Below are positions 49,795-57,282 of a stretch of DNA of 64,000 bases, piece by piece. The notes below the pieces were generated by a model. It was not told the DNA's origin. It was given only the letters and a program-made list of their open reading frames with translations, and made no database searches. Where the stretch lies: NCBI RefSeq assembly GCF_030380815.1, contig NZ_JAUDUY010000002.1, positions 1-64,000 of the forward strand, in the 5' to 3' direction. Source of the DNA: Robiginitalea aurantiaca (GTDB taxonomy: Bacteria > Bacteroidota > Bacteroidia > Flavobacteriales > Flavobacteriaceae). A program made the position numbers and the translations under genes. Within the stretch, counting starts at the first letter, position 1; every line of letters starts with the position of its first letter.

Positions 49795-52647
49795 CTATTT
49801 GCTGAGGTACATTTTACGCCTGGAGTACAGATTGTAAAATTCATCGTCCTTCAAACTCTTTATAAACAGGATACTCTCTCCCGTACTTTTCATTTCAGGC
49901 CCGAGATTCTTATTCACTTTGGGGAATTTATTAAAGCTAAAGACCGGTTGCTTAATTGCAAATCCTTCCAGGGATGGATTAAAATCAAAATCGCTCAGTT
50001 TACTTTCCCCCAGCATAATCTTGGTGGCGTAGTTTACATAAGGCTCACCATAAGCCTTGGCGATAAAGGGTACGGTTCGAGATGCCCTCGGATTGGCTTC
50101 GATGATATATACCTGATCCCCTTTTATGGCGAATTGAATGTTAATCAGCCCGACGGTATTCAGGGCAAGGGCAATCTTATGGGTATGATCTTTGATTTGC
50201 TGTAACACAAACTCCCCAAGATTAAAGGGTGGCAAGGTCGCATTGGAGTCACCGGAATGTATCCCGCAAGGCTCGATATGTTCCATGATACCAATAATAT
50301 GTACCTCATTACCGTCACAAATGGCATCGGCCTCCGCCTCGATGGCCCCATCGAGGTAGTGATCCAGCAAAAGCTTGTTATTTGGGATCTTCCGAAGCAG
50401 GTCCACCACATGGGTTTCCAGTTCCGTTTTGTTAATCACAATCTTCATCCCCTGTCCTCCGAGCACATATGAAGGGCGCACCAGGAGCGGGAAATTCAAT
50501 TCATCGGCAAGGGCAAGGGCTTCATCCGCGCTTTCTGCCACCCCGAACTGAGGATAAGGAATATTGTTTTCCTTCAGCAGGCGGGAAAAACTGCCGCGAT
50601 CTTCGGCCAAATCCAGGGATTTATAACTTGTTCCCATAATGCGGATTCCGTATTTATCGAGCTTTTCAGCCAGCTTTAAGGCGGTCTGCCCACCTAACTG
50701 CACAATGACCCCTTCAGGCTTTTCATGCAGGATAATATCGTAGATATGCTCCCAGAAAACAGGTTCAAAGTAGAGCTTGTCCGCAGTATCAAAATCCGTC
50801 GAAACGGTTTCCGGGTTGCAGTTGATCATGATCGTTTCGTAGCCTACCTCGGAAGCTGCAAGAACCCCGTGAACACAACAGTAGTCAAACTCGATCCCCT
50901 GCCCGATCCGGTTCGGCCCCGAGCCGAGTACCACGATCTTCTTGCGGTCTGTAACTTCACTATCGTTGGCGACATACCTTTCGCCCCCGGGCGTCTCAAT
51001 CTCCGCTTCAAAAGTCGAATAGTAATACGGGGTCATGGCTTTAAATTCCGCCGCACAGGTATCAACCAGTTTGTAGACCCTTTTGATGTCCAGGGACATT
51101 CTTTTTTCGTGTACCTCACTCTCCCAACAATCGAGCATATGGGCAATCTGCCGGTCTGCGAAGCCCTTTTGCTTGGCCTCCAGAAGCAGTTCTTTGGGAA
51201 GGGTCTCCACAGAGTTCGTACTGATCTCCTTCTCCAATTGATACAATTCCTCATACTGACGCAAAAACCACATATCTATTTTAGTGATTTCGTGGATCCT
51301 GCTCAGCGGGATACCGAGTTGTATCGCATCGTAAATGACAAATACGCGGTCCCAACTGGCATAGGTAAGCTTCTGAATAATCTGATCGTAATCCGTGTAT
51401 CCTTTCCCGTCAGCCCCGAGGCCATTCCGTTTAATCTCCAGGGATTGTGTGGCTTTATGGAGGGCTTCCTGAAAAGAGCGCCCAATACCCATTACTTCCC
51501 CCACCGACTTCATCTGCAGTCCAAGACTTCTATCCGCCCCTTCGAACTTATCGAAGTTCCAGCGGGGAATCTTAACGATTACGTAATCCAGGGTAGGTTC
51601 GAATAATGCCGAGGTTGATTGGGTAATCTGGTTATTCAATTCGTCCAAACTGTATCCGATAGCCAGCTTTGCAGCTACCTTGGCTATCGGGTATCCTGTG
51701 GCTTTGGAAGCCAGGGCCGACGAACGCGATACCCTCGGATTAATTTCAATGGCAATTATTTCTTCTTTCTCGTCCGGGCTTACGGCAAATTGCACATTAC
51801 AACCGCCTGCAAAATCCCCGATACTCCTCATCATCTTGATGGCGAGATCACGCATCCGCTGAAATGTGCTGTCAGAGAGCGTCATTGCCGGGGCTACGGT
51901 TATGGAGTCCCCGGTGTGGATCCCCATGGGATCCATATTTTCTATGGTACAAATGATGACTACATTGTCATTCTTGTCCCTTAAAAGTTCAAGCTCAAAT
52001 TCCTTCCAGCCCATCATGGCCTTGTCAATCATGACCTCATGTATGGGTGATATTTCCAGGCCGCGGCTGAGCAATTCATCAAAGTCAGCGGGGTCATGAA
52101 CGATAGAGGCCCCTGCCCCTCCGAGGGTATAGCTGGCGCGAATCACCAGGGGAAATCCGAATTCCTGGGCTATCTCTTTCCCTTTGAGAAAAGAAGTAGC
52201 TGTGGCTTGTGGCGCCATCGCTACCCCGATCCGGGTCATCAGCTCGCGGAATTTTTCACGGTCCTCCGTGATATTGATCGCATCGATATCCACCCCGATA
52301 ATCTCGATTCCAAAGTCATCCCAAATCCCTTTTTCGCCCGCTTCTATACACAAATTAAGCGCTGTCTGCCCCCCCATTGTTGGCAACACGGCATCCAGAT
52401 TAGGATGCTTCTTCAGCACTTCGATGATGGATTTTGTATTCAGCGGTAACAAGTACACATGATCGGCCATTGAAGGATCCGTCATGATGGTAGCCGGATT
52501 GCTATTGATCAGAACGGTTTCAATACCGTCTTCTCTGAGGGAGCGAAGTGCCTGTGAACCAGAGTAGTCAAACTCGCAGGCTTGTCCGATGATAATTGGG
52601 CCTGATCCGATGATCAGTATCGATTTGAGGTCTTTTCTTTTAGGCAT
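49795..52647 (-). CDS. carB: Carbamoyl-phosphate synthase large subunit, lacking the allosteric domain
   Basis: 950 residues with both synthetase halves: carboxyphosphate half (about 1-400), oligomerisation domain (about 400-550) and carbamoyl-phosphate half (about 550-930). Both ATP-grasp domains are complete (VRASYTLGGAGAS and VRPSYVLGGQGM). The chain ends with GPEMKSTGESILFIKSLKDD plus a short basic tail. E. coli CarB has 1073 residues, the last ~140 forming the MGS-like domain that binds UMP, IMP and ornithine; this domain is absent here. There is no leftover coding sequence after the stop. carA is not in the window. It lies just after the rpmH terminator. Confidence 0.95.
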   Translation of the reverse strand: MPKRKDLKSILIIGSGPIIIGQACEFDYSGSQALRSLREDGIETVLINSNPATIMTDPSMADHVYLLPLNTKSIIEVLKKHPNLDAVLPTMGGQTALNLCIEAGEKGIWDDFGIEIIGVDIDAINITEDREKFRELMTRIGVAMAPQATATSFLKGKEIAQEFGFPLVIRASYTLGGAGASIVHDPADFDELLSRGLEISPIHEVMIDKAMMGWKEFELELLRDKNDNVVIICTIENMDPMGIHTGDSITVAPAMTLSDSTFQRMRDLAIKMMRSIGDFAGGCNVQFAVSPDEKEEIIAIEINPRVSRSSALASKATGYPIAKVAAKLAIGYSLDELNNQITQSTSALFEPTLDYVIVKIPRWNFDKFEGADRSLGLQMKSVGEVMGIGRSFQEALHKATQSLEIKRNGLGADGKGYTDYDQIIQKLTYASWDRVFVIYDAIQLGIPLSRIHEITKIDMWFLRQYEELYQLEKEISTNSVETLPKELLLEAKQKGFADRQIAHMLDCWESEVHEKRMSLDIKRVYKLVDTCAAEFKAMTPYYYSTFEAEIETPGGERYVANDSEVTDRKKIVVLGSGPNRIGQGIEFDYCCVHGVLAASEVGYETIMINCNPETVSTDFDTADKLYFEPVFWEHIYDIILHEKPEGVIVQLGGQTALKLAEKLDKYGIRIMGTSYKSLDLAEDRGSFSRLLKENNIPYPQFGVAESADEALALADELNFPLLVRPSYVLGGQGMKIVINKTELETHVVDLLRKIPNNKLLLDHYLDGAIEAEADAICDGNEVHIIGIMEHIEPCGIHSGDSNATLPPFNLGEFVLQQIKDHTHKIALALNTVGLINIQFAIKGDQVYIIEANPRASRTVPFIAKAYGEPYVNYATKIMLGESKLSDFDFNPSLEGFAIKQPVFSFNKFPKVNKNLGPEMKSTGESILFIKSLKDDEFYNLYSRRKMYLSK

Positions 52648-52674
52648 GGTGGGATGGATTAATAGTTTTTAAGC

Positions 52675-52708
52675 AAAAAAAAGGTGCTACTTTCAACAAG
52701 TAACACCT
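52675..52708 (-). terminator. Terminator of rpmH
   Basis: AGGTG-C-TACTT (52682-52692) pairs with AAGTA-A-CACCT (52698-52708), one mismatch, 5 nt loop. On the minus strand it is followed by eight T. It lies between rpmH and carB, with only 27 bp left to the carB ATG. Confidence 0.82.
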
Positions 52709-52736
52709 GATTTATTTCTGAAAAAGGGGTAAACCA

Positions 52737-52895
52737 TTATTTCTTATGTCTCGGCTCAGAAGATACACTAAGTTTCTTACGGCCTTTTGCCCTCCTGCGC
52801 GCAAGCACCTTGCGGCCGTTGGCCGATGACATACGCTCGCGGAAACCGTGTTTGTTTCTGCGTTTTCTTCTTGAGGGCTGAAATGTTCTTTTCAT
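52737..52895 (-). CDS. rpmH: 50S ribosomal protein L34
   Basis: A 52-residue, highly basic protein translated directly from the sequence: [20 protein letters not shown]... with the L34 core [28 protein letters not shown] and a C-terminal extension ([10 protein letters not shown]) beyond the 46-residue E. coli form. rnpA does not follow it here, unlike the classic rpmH-rnpA order. It has its own promoter and terminator. Confidence 0.97.
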   Translation of the reverse strand: MKRTFQPSRRKRRNKHGFRERMSSANGRKVLARRRAKGRKKLSVSSEPRHKK

Positions 52896-52951
52896 AACTA
52901 GGTGCTTTTAACCTGCTCAATTTTGCCCGATTCCCTGTGCAAAATCTGGGC

Positions 52952-52982
52952 GCAAATATACGAAGACTTTTGGCTTTCCCAA
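52952..52982 (-). promoter_or_regulatory. Promoter of rpmH
   Basis: The minus strand reads TTG (52980-52982), a 19 nt spacer, then TATATTTGC (52952-52960): the same architecture as the putative rRNA promoter at the left edge. Start is expected near 52947, giving a ~50 nt leader. Confidence 0.75.
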
Positions 52983-53015
52983 ATCGGAATAAATTTTTTT
53001 TAGAATTGTTTTTAC

Positions 53016-53023
53016 TACTTTTG
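53016..53023 (+). promoter_or_regulatory. -7 element of the DUF6263-like gene
   Basis: TACTTTTG followed by C, 28 nt before the ATG. Poly-T lies at the -33 position rather than TTG. Confidence 0.45.
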
Positions 53024-53051
53024 CAATTGCATTTTTTAAGCCGAATTCCCA

Positions 53052-53951
53052 ATGGCGCGAACCCTATTCATACTCTTTGTTTTTTTTGGTTTACCCGGGC
53101 TGCTCACTGCCCAGAGTTCACTGGCCTATCAGCTTAAAAAGGGTGATGTGTTTACGGTAGAACAGAAAGCGGAGCAACATATAATTCAAAACCTGGATGA
53201 AACCAGCCACGAACTCACGAATCGGGTTACAGGCGTATTGCAATTCAATGTAGTACAGGAGAGTGACACGGCTTACGTCCTTGAGTTTATGTTTAACGAC
53301 CTTATTTTCAAAATTGAAAGCAGTCTGCAGGGGGTACTTCTCGATGTACATGCCGCAGAACCCGAGGCCGGGGATACACAGGCTGAAATTTTTAATTCCC
53401 TGCTGAATATTCCTGTACTCATGACATTGAGTAAACGAGGTGAAATCCTGGAGGTCTCCGGGGGGGATCAGTTGGTCTCCAGAGTTTTGGAACAGTCCGG
53501 CATTCCCGAAGGGTTCTCGAGAACCGTGATGAAAAAGTCCCTCGAACAACAATACGGATCCAAAGCCCTGGCGGAAAGCTATGAACAGATGACCTTCTTC
53601 TATCCCGGTCAACCGGTTCGGGAAGGTGATCAATGGTCAAATCAATACGATGGCAAGCTGGAGGCCTTAAACACCTGGACCCTGGATAGTTTGAATACGG
53701 GCAGCGCCTATATCAGCGGAAAGGCGAAAATCGTGATTAAAACCGATGAACCTTCAAACACGATGCGTCTCGAAGGTGAGCAGCAAACCTCTGTGATGAC
53801 GGATATGGCGAGCGGATTCATGCGGGAGATGAATGTTCAGACCCGGGCAGAAGGAATATCAACGGCCGCACAAATGGGGGATGTACAAATCCCCACAGTA
53901 GTAAATTCTAATGTTACATACCGATTAATAGCTCAAAAAAATGTTCAATAA
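53052..53951 (+). CDS. Exported DUF6263-like protein
   Basis: 299 residues with a signal peptide (TLFILFVFFGLPGLLTAQ). The body begins LAYQLKKGDVFTVEQKAEQHI and has the pattern of a two-domain beta-rich periplasmic protein (MTLSKRGEILEVSG, YPGQPVREGDQW) that I match to DUF6263. The function is unknown. Its stop codon overlaps the next gene by 11 bp, so the two are coupled. Confidence 0.78.
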   Translation: MARTLFILFVFFGLPGLLTAQSSLAYQLKKGDVFTVEQKAEQHIIQNLDETSHELTNRVTGVLQFNVVQESDTAYVLEFMFNDLIFKIESSLQGVLLDVHAAEPEAGDTQAEIFNSLLNIPVLMTLSKRGEILEVSGGDQLVSRVLEQSGIPEGFSRTVMKKSLEQQYGSKALAESYEQMTFFYPGQPVREGDQWSNQYDGKLEALNTWTLDSLNTGSAYISGKAKIVIKTDEPSNTMRLEGEQQTSVMTDMASGFMREMNVQTRAEGISTAAQMGDVQIPTVVNSNVTYRLIAQKNVQ

Positions 53952-54456
53952 AAACCTCAAATTAGTACTTGCATTTGCGATCATTGCCTTCGCAGGCTAT
54001 CAATTTGTTCAGGGGGAAATCGGAAATGGGATCTTTCTGATTTTGCTCTCCCTCATTTTTGTATTCCTATACTTCAGAAACGAACTGATCCTTTTATCCT
54101 TCCTGCGGATGCGAAAGCAGGATTTGGACGGAACGGAAAAGTGGCTGAAAAAGATTAAAAACCCCGAAGCCGCCCTGACCACGAAGCAACAGGGGTATTA
54201 CAATTATTTGCACGGCATTATCTACTCCCAGAAGAACCTCACACAGGCTGAAAAATACTTCCGAAAAGCGCTGAAATTAGGTTTGAATATGGATTACGAC
54301 GTGGCGATGGCCAAACTGAGCCTCGCGGGGATTTCCATGCAAAAACGCCGCAAGCGAGAGGCGACGAACCTGCTTCAGGAAGCCAAAAAGCTGGATAAGA
54401 ACAATATGCTGAGTGAGCAGATCAAAATGATGCAACAACAGCTGAAAAAGATTTAG
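53941..54456 (+). CDS. Membrane-anchored TPR protein
   Basis: 171 residues. Two membrane helices at the N-terminus (LVLAFAIIAFAGYQFV and GIFLILLSLIFVFLYF) are followed by a cytoplasmic helical region with TPR-like repeats (YYNYLHGIIYSQKNLTQAEKYFRKALKLGL) and a basic tail. It overlaps the preceding DUF6263-like gene by 11 bp. The partner and role are unknown. The ~230 bp after it hold nothing recognisable. Confidence 0.78.
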   Translation: MFNKNLKLVLAFAIIAFAGYQFVQGEIGNGIFLILLSLIFVFLYFRNELILLSFLRMRKQDLDGTEKWLKKIKNPEAALTTKQQGYYNYLHGIIYSQKNLTQAEKYFRKALKLGLNMDYDVAMAKLSLAGISMQKRRKREATNLLQEAKKLDKNNMLSEQIKMMQQQLKKI

Positions 54457-54687
54457 GAAGCTATTAGCTCCTGTTGGGTGGCCGGTAAGCCATTCCATTT
54501 GGGGAGTACCCCCATCCCCCGCTTTCAAGCTAACTCACACCTCTGCAAAATCCATTCACCAAAAAGGTTTTCCCATTTATCTGCAAACCGAAGCGTGATG
54601 CAAGTAGCCTATCATTGACCTGTTTCTGTATTCAGCAGTCTAAAAATCGGAACCCCTGGAAACGCCTCCCATTCGATTAAATCAGGC

Positions 54688-55038
54688 TTAATCCTTAAAT
54701 TTCCGCTTAAGCCCGGCCTCGACGCGCAGTACCGGGAGGCATAGAAAAGCAATAACCAGGATGAGCGCAATCCAGACCGCCATGGTGATCGGAAGTGGGA
54801 GCCAGTGGCCGGGAAGGCCAAGGATAAATAGAATGGCACCGCTTCGAATCAGCTCGCGCCCACCCAATACCTGGGCAAAGTCCCATCGCTCCTGACTCTT
54901 CATTGAGTTCCTGGTCCGATAGCCATAAAACCAGTTTATGGACTTAGGAGGGTATTTTTTAAGTATAAATCCGGAGAGTGCAGAGATAATCCCCGTTGAC
55001 AAAAGGATGATAGACCAGGGATTTACAAACAATTCCAC
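54688..55038 (-). CDS. SdpI-family membrane protein
   Basis: 116 residues with three hydrophobic helices and the SdpI signature INWFYGYRTRNSMKSQERWDFAQ. The Bacillus namesake gives immunity to the SdpC toxin, but most homologues, like this one, have no toxin gene nearby and an unknown role. It stands alone on the minus strand. Confidence 0.82.
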   Translation of the reverse strand: MELFVNPWSIILLSTGIISALSGFILKKYPPKSINWFYGYRTRNSMKSQERWDFAQVLGGRELIRSGAILFILGLPGHWLPLPITMAVWIALILVIAFLCLPVLRVEAGLKRKFKD

Positions 55039-55101
55039 TTTAAAGCCAGTATTACCGTTTTAAATGTGAACAACTCGCGTAAAATGCGATACCTATTAAT
55101 C

Positions 55102-56061
55102 TTAGGGTCCTACCTTGTAATATCCCTTCATGGGAATGGAGATCTGATATTTTTTACCCGAAGCATTATTGAGGTGTGGTTCCCTGAGCCAGGGATTATG
55201 TCGTTTTAAGATCTTATAGCTGATGCCATAGTTCTGCGCGAACTCAGCAAAACTGCCAACGGCCGTATCCACTTCCACCTGGAAGGTGGGGATGTTCTGA
55301 TAGAAATCATCCGATCCGATCTTAAAACCATATTGTTCAGGATTTGACAGGATTTCTTTTATGGCCATGATTCGAAAGACATATCGCCCGGTTTCCTCAC
55401 CGAGAAGCAAATCGTAATAACCTTCGGCCTGCTGGATGTCCAGATAGCGGTCAATCGAACCGGTACCGGCATTATAAGCGGCGGCGGCCAGGGTCCAGCT
55501 GCCGTATTTCTCCTTGTATTTATTGAGGTAGTCACAGGCCACCTGAGTGGCCTTTTCCAGATGATAGCGCTCATCTACATTGCTATTAATCTCCAGACCG
55601 TATTCCTTTCCGGTAGCCTTCATGATTTGCCAGAACCCCCGCGCTCCTGCCGGGGAGGAAACGTTCTGCAGGCCACTTTCTGCCACAGCCAGGTATTTGA
55701 AGTCTTCAGGGATGCCATTTTTTAACAGGATTGGCTCAATGATTGGAAAGTACTTATTGGCGCGTTTCATCAGTAAAAGCGCATTGGACTGCCAGTAGGT
55801 GTTAACGAGGAATTCCCTGTCAATTCGCTCCATGACCTCCGGATCCTCCTGCGGAACAGCTTCGCCTGCAAAATTTAAATCCTCCGGGATGGTAATGGCG
55901 GATACCTGATAGGACGGATCCACGTTTTTATCTGTGGTTTCGGAATGCCCGGTTGCATAGGTTTCACCATCGGTGTTTACACCTTGTTGCACAGCAAATA
56001 TCAGGGAGCTCAGGACGACCAGCACCCCAAGTAGCATCAGGCTTTTTTTCAGTAATTGCAT
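55102..56061 (-). CDS. Membrane-bound lytic transglycosylase (SLT domain)
   Basis: 319 residues from the ATG at 56061 (MQLLKKSLMLLGVLVVLSSLIFA, signal or anchor). The SLT goose-lysozyme-like domain at about 115-235 has the catalytic glutamate in AVAESGLQNVSSPAGARGFWQIM and the AYNAGTGSIDRYL motif. A LysM-like segment closes the protein (VDTAVGSFAEFAQNYGISYKILKRHNPW). It cleaves peptidoglycan glycan strands with anhydro-MurNAc formation, like MltD. It follows the alpha/beta hydrolase gene after 32 bp on the same strand. Confidence 0.9.
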   Translation of the reverse strand: MQLLKKSLMLLGVLVVLSSLIFAVQQGVNTDGETYATGHSETTDKNVDPSYQVSAITIPEDLNFAGEAVPQEDPEVMERIDREFLVNTYWQSNALLLMKRANKYFPIIEPILLKNGIPEDFKYLAVAESGLQNVSSPAGARGFWQIMKATGKEYGLEINSNVDERYHLEKATQVACDYLNKYKEKYGSWTLAAAAYNAGTGSIDRYLDIQQAEGYYDLLLGEETGRYVFRIMAIKEILSNPEQYGFKIGSDDFYQNIPTFQVEVDTAVGSFAEFAQNYGISYKILKRHNPWLREPHLNNASGKKYQISIPMKGYYKVGP

Positions 56062-56093
56062 GGGAATTGACTTAAAATTACCTCTCAAAGGTA

Positions 56094-56780
56094 TTAAATA
56101 GAACCTGCTTCCTCCAATATTATTGCAGGCAATCGCTCATTAAACCATTTATAGCGATGTATTATCATGGTGTGGGTACCTCCCTTAACGCAGAGGCAGG
56201 GACCCAAATAGGCAAACGGAAAAACGGCATCCTGATCCCCGTGTATATGAACGAGTCCGGCTTCCGGTTCTTCCCGCTCCCAGTTCACAATGGCATCCAG
56301 GGCCCAATTGAGATACTCCTTGTCGCGAATCCCCAAATACCGTTCATAGAGCTTTAGTCTTTTCCGCACCGCATCGCCGAAAGCAAAACGCGTGAGTGTC
56401 TCCAGGTTGGTTATCACTCCTGTGGGCAGCAGTTTATGGAGGCTGGTATATCTGGCAAGCAGCAACCTTCTGGGCATTTCCTTCCGGCACTTTATGCTTG
56501 AAATTACTATGAGTTTTCTGGGATTGAGAAATTGCGCCATTTCCTGAATAAGCATCCCTCCAAAAGAAACCCCCACAAGTACCGGGTCCTCATGGGTGAC
56601 CTTTTCGGCCATCATTCTGGCATAGTCTGTAAGGTCCATTTGGGGGGACGGGGGGAACCAATCCAGATAATGAACTTCAAACTGAGATGTGGGTAATTTG
56701 ATGTATTCAAATATCTTTGGGCTGGCTGCCAACCCTGGCATAAAATAAACATGGATTATTTCCACTGAAGGGGTGTTCAA
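56094..56780 (-). CDS. Alpha/beta hydrolase
   Basis: 228 residues. The nucleophile elbow is GVSFGG with the serine near residue 71 (PVLVGVSFGGMLIQEMAQF), and a late aspartate and histidine are present (HIHGDQDAVFPF and KGGTHTMIIHRY). It has no signal peptide. The substrate is unknown. It is divergent from the structured leader and GNAT-like gene and upstream of the lytic transglycosylase gene. Confidence 0.82.
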   Translation of the reverse strand: MNTPSVEIIHVYFMPGLAASPKIFEYIKLPTSQFEVHYLDWFPPSPQMDLTDYARMMAEKVTHEDPVLVGVSFGGMLIQEMAQFLNPRKLIVISSIKCRKEMPRRLLLARYTSLHKLLPTGVITNLETLTRFAFGDAVRKRLKLYERYLGIRDKEYLNWALDAIVNWEREEPEAGLVHIHGDQDAVFPFAYLGPCLCVKGGTHTMIIHRYKWFNERLPAIILEEAGSI

Positions 56781-56817
56781 AACGCGCTATTCCTTAGGTT
56801 TTTAGCATTTTTTTTAG

Positions 56818-56825
56818 TACTTTTG
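56818..56825 (+). promoter_or_regulatory. -7 element upstream of the structured leader
   Basis: TACTTTTG matches TAnnTTTG, and transcription is expected near 56830, exactly where the first paired region begins. There is no good TTG at -33. Confidence 0.5.
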
Positions 56826-56829
56826 TACG

Positions 56830-56911
56830 ATGTCATCTCATATGCTTCCCAAATCCGTAGATGACAGTATTAGTAGGTCAAAATTACGATCACATAGTTC
56901 GTAATTTTTTT
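56830..56911 (+). ncRNA. Candidate small RNA or attenuating leader
   Basis: About 80 nt with two paired regions. TGTCATCT (56831-56838) pairs with AGATGACA (56859-56866), 8 bp. AAATTACGA (56881-56889) pairs with TCGTAATTT (56899-56907), 9 bp, followed by four more T (56908-56911), an intrinsic-terminator layout. It ends 27 nt before the ATG of the GNAT-like gene on the same strand. It could be a free small RNA or a leader in which the terminator controls that gene. No known RNA family is recognised. Confidence 0.5.
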
Positions 56912-56938
56912 ATCTGAAACCAAACTAAATCAAACTAT

Positions 56939-57232
56939 ATGAGTGATCTGGCAATCAAGGACAATAGTTTTTTACGCCAATTTGAAGTCCAAATGGACGG
57001 GCACCTGGCAAAAATTGAATACGCCTCTCAGGAGCGTAAGGTTTTCCTTACGAAACTTGTGATTCCAGAGGAGATTACCAAGGAAGGCTTTAAAGAGGAT
57101 TTTATCAAGGCCGTCCTGAATCATATTCAGGAACAAAATTTACGAGTGGTCCCAACCAGCCCTCAAATCGCACGTTTTCTTCGGAATAACAGACAGTACA
57201 AAGAAATGCTTCCTGTAGGCATCCGGATTTGA
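56939..57232 (+). CDS. Small GNAT-like (YjdJ/PF14542-type) protein
   Basis: 97 residues that align with the small GCN5-related acetyltransferase family, usually 90-110 residues: a beta strand (GHLAKIEYAS), then VFLTKLVIPEEI, a helix (KEDFIKAVLNHIQEQ), VVPTSPQIARFLRNNRQYKEML. The acetyl-CoA loop, normally RGKGIA-like, is degenerate here (TKEGFKED), and the usual Cys-Pro near the end is TSP. Activity is therefore doubtful. It is preceded by a structured leader with a terminator and followed by another terminator. Confidence 0.75.
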   Translation: MSDLAIKDNSFLRQFEVQMDGHLAKIEYASQERKVFLTKLVIPEEITKEGFKEDFIKAVLNHIQEQNLRVVPTSPQIARFLRNNRQYKEMLPVGIRI

Positions 57233-57257
57233 GTGCACTCAGGTTCAATGAAATATT

Positions 57258-57282
57258 ACCCGGCCCAGCGCCGGGTTTTTTT
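57258..57282 (+). terminator. Terminator of the GNAT-like gene
   Basis: CCCGGC (57259-57264) and GCCGGG (57270-57275) with a 5 nt loop, flanked by A and T that extend the stem, followed by seven T. It overlaps the last codons of mtaB on the other strand by 2 bp. Confidence 0.9.

Noticed and set aside
50725-51606. A 293-codon open frame on the plus strand
   Set aside because: It is fully antisense to carB, whose protein is unambiguous. The translation has no recognisable domain and looks like a codon-bias shadow.
54457-54687. Possible small gene or RNA between the TPR and SdpI genes
   Set aside because: The 231 bp hold no start with coding character, no clear hairpin-plus-T-run and no promoter pair; I see nothing in it.
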